Made by a program: the position numbers and the translations under genes. From NCBI GenBank assembly GCA_023957385.1, contig JAMLGZ010000001.1:434001-498000 (forward strand): DNA of 64,000 nt, in the 5' to 3' direction. The stretch comes from Brumimicrobium sp. (GTDB lineage: Bacteria > Bacteroidota > Bacteroidia > Flavobacteriales_D > Crocinitomicaceae). Under the pieces are notes generated by a model, which saw nothing but the letters and a program-made list of their open reading frames with translations, ran no database searches and had not been told where the DNA came from. Positions 59,998 to 64,000 of the stretch are shown here, piece after piece (position 1 is the stretch's first letter; each line of letters opens with the position of its first letter).

Positions 59998-62511
59998 ATG
60001 AAAACAATATTGTCTATCTTAATTTTAATCTATCCATTAGTAATTCTTTCACAAAATGAAGAACAGCCCCCAATCATTTTTGAAGGAGTAGCAGTTTCAG
60101 CTACAGAATTTTTTATTGATAGTACTGGAAAGGCAAATACAAATACTACTGGAGAATATGGTTTAAGAAGCGCATACACAACAAACACTTCTTATCTTGT
60201 TAAAGTTACAAGAGTATTGAAAGGGCATGAATATATAGATACTGGTTATGTTGAAGTAATTACAAAATTAAGCCGTAACCACATCAACAATAATGGTAAA
60301 TACGAAAATTATATACCCAATATGTATCCTGGAATCTTTTTTATGGAATTAAATACTATTCCTGCAACATTAGAAAGGGAAACGGATAATAAAAATATAT
60401 TACAACCTTTCCATTTTAAGCCTATGAAGATTGATTTAAATAGATACGATTGCGCTGGTGTAAAAAGTAATAATTACAACATTTTCTATAAAACCGAGGA
60501 AGACCTTGCAAGATTTATGAATGAAGAATATGGTGTTGACTATCTATATGATACTGATTATAGTGATGTTCCTAGTGATAAAGTAAATGACGAAAGTTCT
60601 CAAACTAAAAAAAAAAGTGTTTTCTTAAACGATGGTTCAGCAATAAAAAACAATAATTATCAAGAGAATCTCATTAATTACAATCAGTTTATCGCCAATT
60701 CAGAGATCAAAAAGGCTAATCAAACCGAATTTACTGCGAAATCTAGCCATACTCTAAAACTTGAATTGGGCAACGAAACTATGACGGATGATGTTAATTT
60801 CCGGTATTACGAGTTTGATATTTTAGCAAGTGATATTGAAGGAGGTTATTTTGACAATTTACTTATTCGTTTAACTTATAATACAAATGCATTTGGAAGC
60901 AATCTTGTAACAAATGGAAATGTAATTATAACAAGAGGAGCAAATTTTAATCCAAATACATACATTGACCCAAACATTAATGTGATCGATGAAAATAGTT
61001 CAACCTTAGGCATTCCTTTTGGATGCGAATTTAATGCGGTTTCATTAAATAGAACAAAACTTTCTTCAATTCCTCAACAAATTCTTCACGTGAAGATTAC
61101 TATTCACCAGTGCGAACTCCCTGTAAATATTGAGTTTTTCGATATCTTATTTACGCCCATTTTCTCTTTTTATACTATAAATTCCAATGATGAATCAACT
61201 GATATCTATTCATACGATTCTACTGATTACGGAATATCTATCCAAGATGAACTTTGCAAACCAATAATCACTTCTTTTACTCCTTCAGTTGCAACAGGAA
61301 TTGGGGAAGTAATTACTATAGAAGGAAAATATTTTGGTGAAGATAGATTTCATAATAATGGATTAGATTCAGCTCAAGTTAGATTTAGAAATGCGGATGT
61401 AAATTCGTCAAATTTTCCGACCTCGCATTTAACTCGTTTAGACCCAATAGACTACTTGTATTGGTCTGATACTGAAATTAAAGTTTCTGCAACTTCCTTA
61501 ATAGTGTCAGAAAATAATGCTGGTATTGGAACAGGTAAATTCATAGTTAAAAACAAATGGGGTGATAATACAACTTCAAATACTGAGTTATTTGTAGAAT
61601 ATTCTATTCAAAATCATGGTTTAGATTATGGGAATGAATATCTTAAGAAGCGAGGTAATCTAATCTACGATACAACTGGTTATGTCTTTGCTTTCAATTC
61701 AGAAATTTTAAATGACTCAATAAAAAAAGTAGTAACGGAGAAAGCCATTAGAGATTGGGCGTGTCAAACAGGCGTAAATTTTAAAATACTCTACGATGAC
61801 TTATCACAAACTCCAAATTCATTGATATCAATTGGTAGTTCCAAGACCAACTCAACAGATCAATTTGCATATACTGACCCATTAATTTCTGTTACATGCT
61901 TTCAAGATGAGATAACAAAACATGAAATATTTGTAACTGGATTTGAAATAGAAATGAATTCTGATACTCCTTGGGATTATTCATTAAATAGTGTATCTCC
62001 AACTAAGTTCAGTTATTACTCTGTCCTTATTCATGAATTAGGTCATGCCCATCAATTAAAACATGTTTTAAATGCAGAATATGAATTAATGAGACCTACA
62101 ATTGCATTGGGACAAAGTAGAACTTTTAGCCCTAATTTATTTGCGGGGACAGATGATGTAATTAATTTTAACGCAACTAATAATTATATCAATTGTGATC
62201 AGTCTCCAATGGTATTCGGAGAGCCTGATTGCACAACAAATTCAATTACAGAAAGCCATATAGATGAAGATGTTTTTGTTTATCCAAACCCATTTACTGA
62301 ACAAATCATAGTTGATTTTAATTCAAATAATGTTTTAGGAACTGAAGTGAAAATATATAATCTTTTAGGCAAGGTTGTTCATTCATCTTATTACAAGTCT
62401 ATTCAACAGCCAATTATACTAAATTTAAAGAATATTAATAAAGGAATTTATTTGTTAAAAATAAAAACTGGTGATAGGGTTCTTGATAAGAAAATAATTA
62501 AATCTGAATAA
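59998..62511 (+). CDS. Secreted zinc metalloprotease (metzincin-like) with TIG domain, T9SS substrate
   Basis: An 837-residue protein. I chose ATG 59998 because it begins a signal peptide (ILSILILIYPLVILSQ); the open frame extends 31 codons further but has no leader. The N-terminal ~400 residues are beta-rich and unassigned. An IPT/TIG-like domain (ITSFTPSVATGIGEVITIEG) lies near 420-525. The protease motif HELGHAHQLKH (679-689) is a variant metzincin HExxHxxxxxH in which the usual Gly before the final His region is absent, and a possible Met-turn is ELMRP. A type A sorting domain closes the protein (VFVYPNPFTEQIIVDF ... KGIYLLKIKTGDR). It should degrade protein outside the cell. Substrate unknown. 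Confidence 0.85.
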   Translation: MKTILSILILIYPLVILSQNEEQPPIIFEGVAVSATEFFIDSTGKANTNTTGEYGLRSAYTTNTSYLVKVTRVLKGHEYIDTGYVEVITKLSRNHINNNGKYENYIPNMYPGIFFMELNTIPATLERETDNKNILQPFHFKPMKIDLNRYDCAGVKSNNYNIFYKTEEDLARFMNEEYGVDYLYDTDYSDVPSDKVNDESSQTKKKSVFLNDGSAIKNNNYQENLINYNQFIANSEIKKANQTEFTAKSSHTLKLELGNETMTDDVNFRYYEFDILASDIEGGYFDNLLIRLTYNTNAFGSNLVTNGNVIITRGANFNPNTYIDPNINVIDENSSTLGIPFGCEFNAVSLNRTKLSSIPQQILHVKITIHQCELPVNIEFFDILFTPIFSFYTINSNDESTDIYSYDSTDYGISIQDELCKPIITSFTPSVATGIGEVITIEGKYFGEDRFHNNGLDSAQVRFRNADVNSSNFPTSHLTRLDPIDYLYWSDTEIKVSATSLIVSENNAGIGTGKFIVKNKWGDNTTSNTELFVEYSIQNHGLDYGNEYLKKRGNLIYDTTGYVFAFNSEILNDSIKKVVTEKAIRDWACQTGVNFKILYDDLSQTPNSLISIGSSKTNSTDQFAYTDPLISVTCFQDEITKHEIFVTGFEIEMNSDTPWDYSLNSVSPTKFSYYSVLIHELGHAHQLKHVLNAEYELMRPTIALGQSRTFSPNLFAGTDDVINFNATNNYINCDQSPMVFGEPDCTTNSITESHIDEDVFVYPNPFTEQIIVDFNSNNVLGTEVKIYNLLGKVVHSSYYKSIQQPIILNLKNINKGIYLLKIKTGDRVLDKKIIKSE

Positions 62512-62646
62512 ATAATTTTAACGAAACGCTAACACAGTTTATGGAAATGGCTAATAAACGCTTTGTTTCTATGTTTCTTGTTAGAATTTGAGCTGTTGAT
62601 TTGAGATTTAGGTTTACTTAAAAAGTACCACTTCCCGTTTCCTTAA

Positions 62647-63576
62647 CTATCTATTTGTCCCCTCTGGGAACATAACCTTGTTAGGCTGTGCATTGAGCAG
62701 AGGAAGAGCTTTTTGTAAAATACGCGTTCTACGTCCCGTAGTATCCTCTGGTTCCACTGGGTATTGTACAACGGCTTCTAACCATGCATATTGATTTACA
62801 CGAAAATAGACTGCTGGTTCCCACTTTTCAAGCTCATGAGGGATCATATAGGAGTATCGTTCTTTAAAATCTTCCATGGTGGCAGCTAAAAGACATCCTT
62901 CCACAAATTTCAGATCACTAGTGTAAGCAATTTGGATAGGAGTTTCGTTCCAAATGAAAGGCTCTTGCGGACCAGAATAATTGATAACTTCTGCTTTTAG
63001 GATGATACTATTAGGGAAGCGTATAATTCGACCACTGCTTCGATCATTATCGAGATATTCTCCACTACATTCAAGAATAGTTGTGTCTAAATACCCAATT
63101 TCAATTACATCTCCTCTTTTCCCCTCAATTTGTATCCTATTTCCTACCTGATAAGGACGACGAAATACAATATAAACCCATGCGATAAATGATGTAATGG
63201 GAGCTTGAAGCGCGAAACCTAAGACTAAAGAAATTAAACCAAAGCTAACTGCTGCTGCATAAAGATTTTGAAATAGGAAAGCAATGACGACAATAAAAAT
63301 AAGAATGACTGTAAGTAAATTGGTAATTCGATGTAGATTATATCTATCTCCTTCAACTTCTGTTTCTTTATCAATAATGCGAGATGCAATTCTGCTAATT
63401 GCAAAAATAATGGTAATGATGAATATACTTAATGTGAGTTTCTTTAAGAAAGGAAGCAGACTTCCGAGCGATGAAAATATTTCTAAATTAAGTAAGTAAT
63501 GTAGGATAAGTACAGATATAGCAAATATTATATACACACCTATTCTGTATTTGGGTCTTTTAAAAGTCATTTGCAT
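62647..63576 (-). CDS. Mechanosensitive ion channel (MscS family)
   Basis: A 309-residue inner-membrane protein. Three or four membrane segments occupy residues 10-130, followed by the pore-lining helix and beta domain (LVLGFALQAPITSFIAWVYI; RRPYQVGNRIQIEGKRGDVI; GYLDTTILE). This is the MscS pattern: a channel that opens under membrane tension to release solutes on osmotic downshock. The C-terminal domain ends FPEGTNR. Start could be ATG 63576 or 63570. Confidence 0.9.
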   Translation of the reverse strand: MQMTFKRPKYRIGVYIIFAISVLILHYLLNLEIFSSLGSLLPFLKKLTLSIFIITIIFAISRIASRIIDKETEVEGDRYNLHRITNLLTVILIFIVVIAFLFQNLYAAAVSFGLISLVLGFALQAPITSFIAWVYIVFRRPYQVGNRIQIEGKRGDVIEIGYLDTTILECSGEYLDNDRSSGRIIRFPNSIILKAEVINYSGPQEPFIWNETPIQIAYTSDLKFVEGCLLAATMEDFKERYSYMIPHELEKWEPAVYFRVNQYAWLEAVVQYPVEPEDTTGRRTRILQKALPLLNAQPNKVMFPEGTNR

Positions 63577-63622
63577 AAGTCATTTTATGGACTACTAAAA
63601 TAGTAATTATTAAAAAGCACCT

Positions 63623-64000
63623 CTATTTTTGAAGTGATAAACTATCTGATTTTCGTTTGAGTTCTATCAAATCATCTACAGTAACTCCTAAACTATCAGC
63701 AGTATGTTTTAATTTTAACAAATCATCTGTAGATATATTATTATCCTCTTTGAATGGTTTAATCTTATCTACCCACAACATACTTTCCTTCATAAATGGA
63801 AAAGTCTGAATAGTTATCTTTTGAATAGGTTCATACAAAAGCGAAGCATCTTTAGTTGTAGAAGGGATAAATTTCCCTTTGTCATCATATCCTTCCAAAA
63901 TGGTTAGTAGAATAGAAAGAAGATATACTACTTTGATAATTCCTAATATCATTCCTATGAGTTTGTTTAGAAGATTGAGTTGCATAGCCTTTACCACTCC
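63623..64000 (-). CDS. CvpA family protein, N-terminal part outside the window
   Basis: The frame is open through the right edge (codons GVVKAMQLNLLNK), so the start lies beyond base 64000. The visible 126 residues hold one or two membrane segments (LIGMILGIIKVVYLLSILLTIL) followed by a charged tail with a short helical repeat (DLLKLKHTADSLGVTVDDLI). The LNKLIGMILGIIKV pattern is the last membrane hairpin of CvpA (colicin V production) family proteins, whose role is not well defined. The repeated 'ADSLG/SDSLS' tail is typical of Bacteroidota members. Confidence 0.75.
   Translation of the reverse strand, partial: GVVKAMQLNLLNKLIGMILGIIKVVYLLSILLTILEGYDDKGKFIPSTTKDASLLYEPIQKITIQTFPFMKESMLWVDKIKPFKEDNNISTDDLLKLKHTADSLGVTVDDLIELKRKSDSLSLQK

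Overview
The window is about 64 kb of AT-rich chromosome from a member of the Bacteroidota, most likely order Flavobacteriales (Crocinitomicaceae/Fluviicola-like; the family is an inference). Evidence: six intact proteins and one fragment end in type A type IX secretion (T9SS) sorting domains (YPNP ... G(V/I/M)Y ... K), three more end in the type B 'gliding motility-associated' domain (FTPNGDG ...), there is a PorP/SprF protein, GEVED, PKD and beta-helix surface proteins are present, and many genes have the Bacteroidota -7 promoter box TAnnTTTG. I saw no rRNA, tRNA, CRISPR array or intact transposase.

Layout. 1-1.7 kb: end of a UPF0173 hydrolase and a YeiH-type transporter. 1.96-10 kb: a 1,989-residue five-unit beta-helix adhesin, a detached copy of its last ~550 bp, and between them a winged-helix/phosphoribosyltransferase regulator flanked by 29-bp inverted palindromes. 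10-12 kb: a TPR/LuxR-type regulator split by one extra base. 12-18 kb: radical SAM enzyme, secreted protein, an overlapping histidine kinase/OmpR-type regulator pair, and an NPYG-repeat DUF4476 protein. 18-27 kb: housekeeping genes (DUF486, queG, ruvB, Na/Pi transporter, acyltransferase, MORN lipoprotein, dnaG lacking zinc ligands). 27-32 kb: S74-tailed protein, subtilase and another T9SS substrate. 32-40 kb: MgtC, holB, coiled-coil protein, HisKA_2 kinase, LD-carboxypeptidase, ChaN-like protein, fumC and a 53-residue membrane protein. 40-45 kb: LytTR regulator, an ECF sigma factor overlapping a membrane protein with PKD and T9SS type B domains, and an MBOAT/AlgJ-like O-acetylation pair. 45-63 kb: GEVED protein, pdxA, a CUB/P-domain/PKD type B protein with a small secreted partner, a barrel/Ig-repeat protein, a type B protein overlapping a PorP/SprF gene, a secreted metalloprotease, MscS, and the end of a CvpA gene.

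How the genes fit together. Much of the window codes for surface and secreted T9SS cargo and regulators that may control it. The most notable link is that the promoter region of the ECF sigma operon (41.05 kb) and that of the small secreted protein/type B operon (53.9 kb) share TGCAACC-N17-GTCTAT with identical spacing. The sigma factor may therefore drive both its own operon and this T9SS cargo operon. The partner protein combines an anti-sigma-like N-terminus, one membrane span and a T9SS sorting domain, so it could couple sigma activity to the state of the secretion system; that coupling is a hypothesis.
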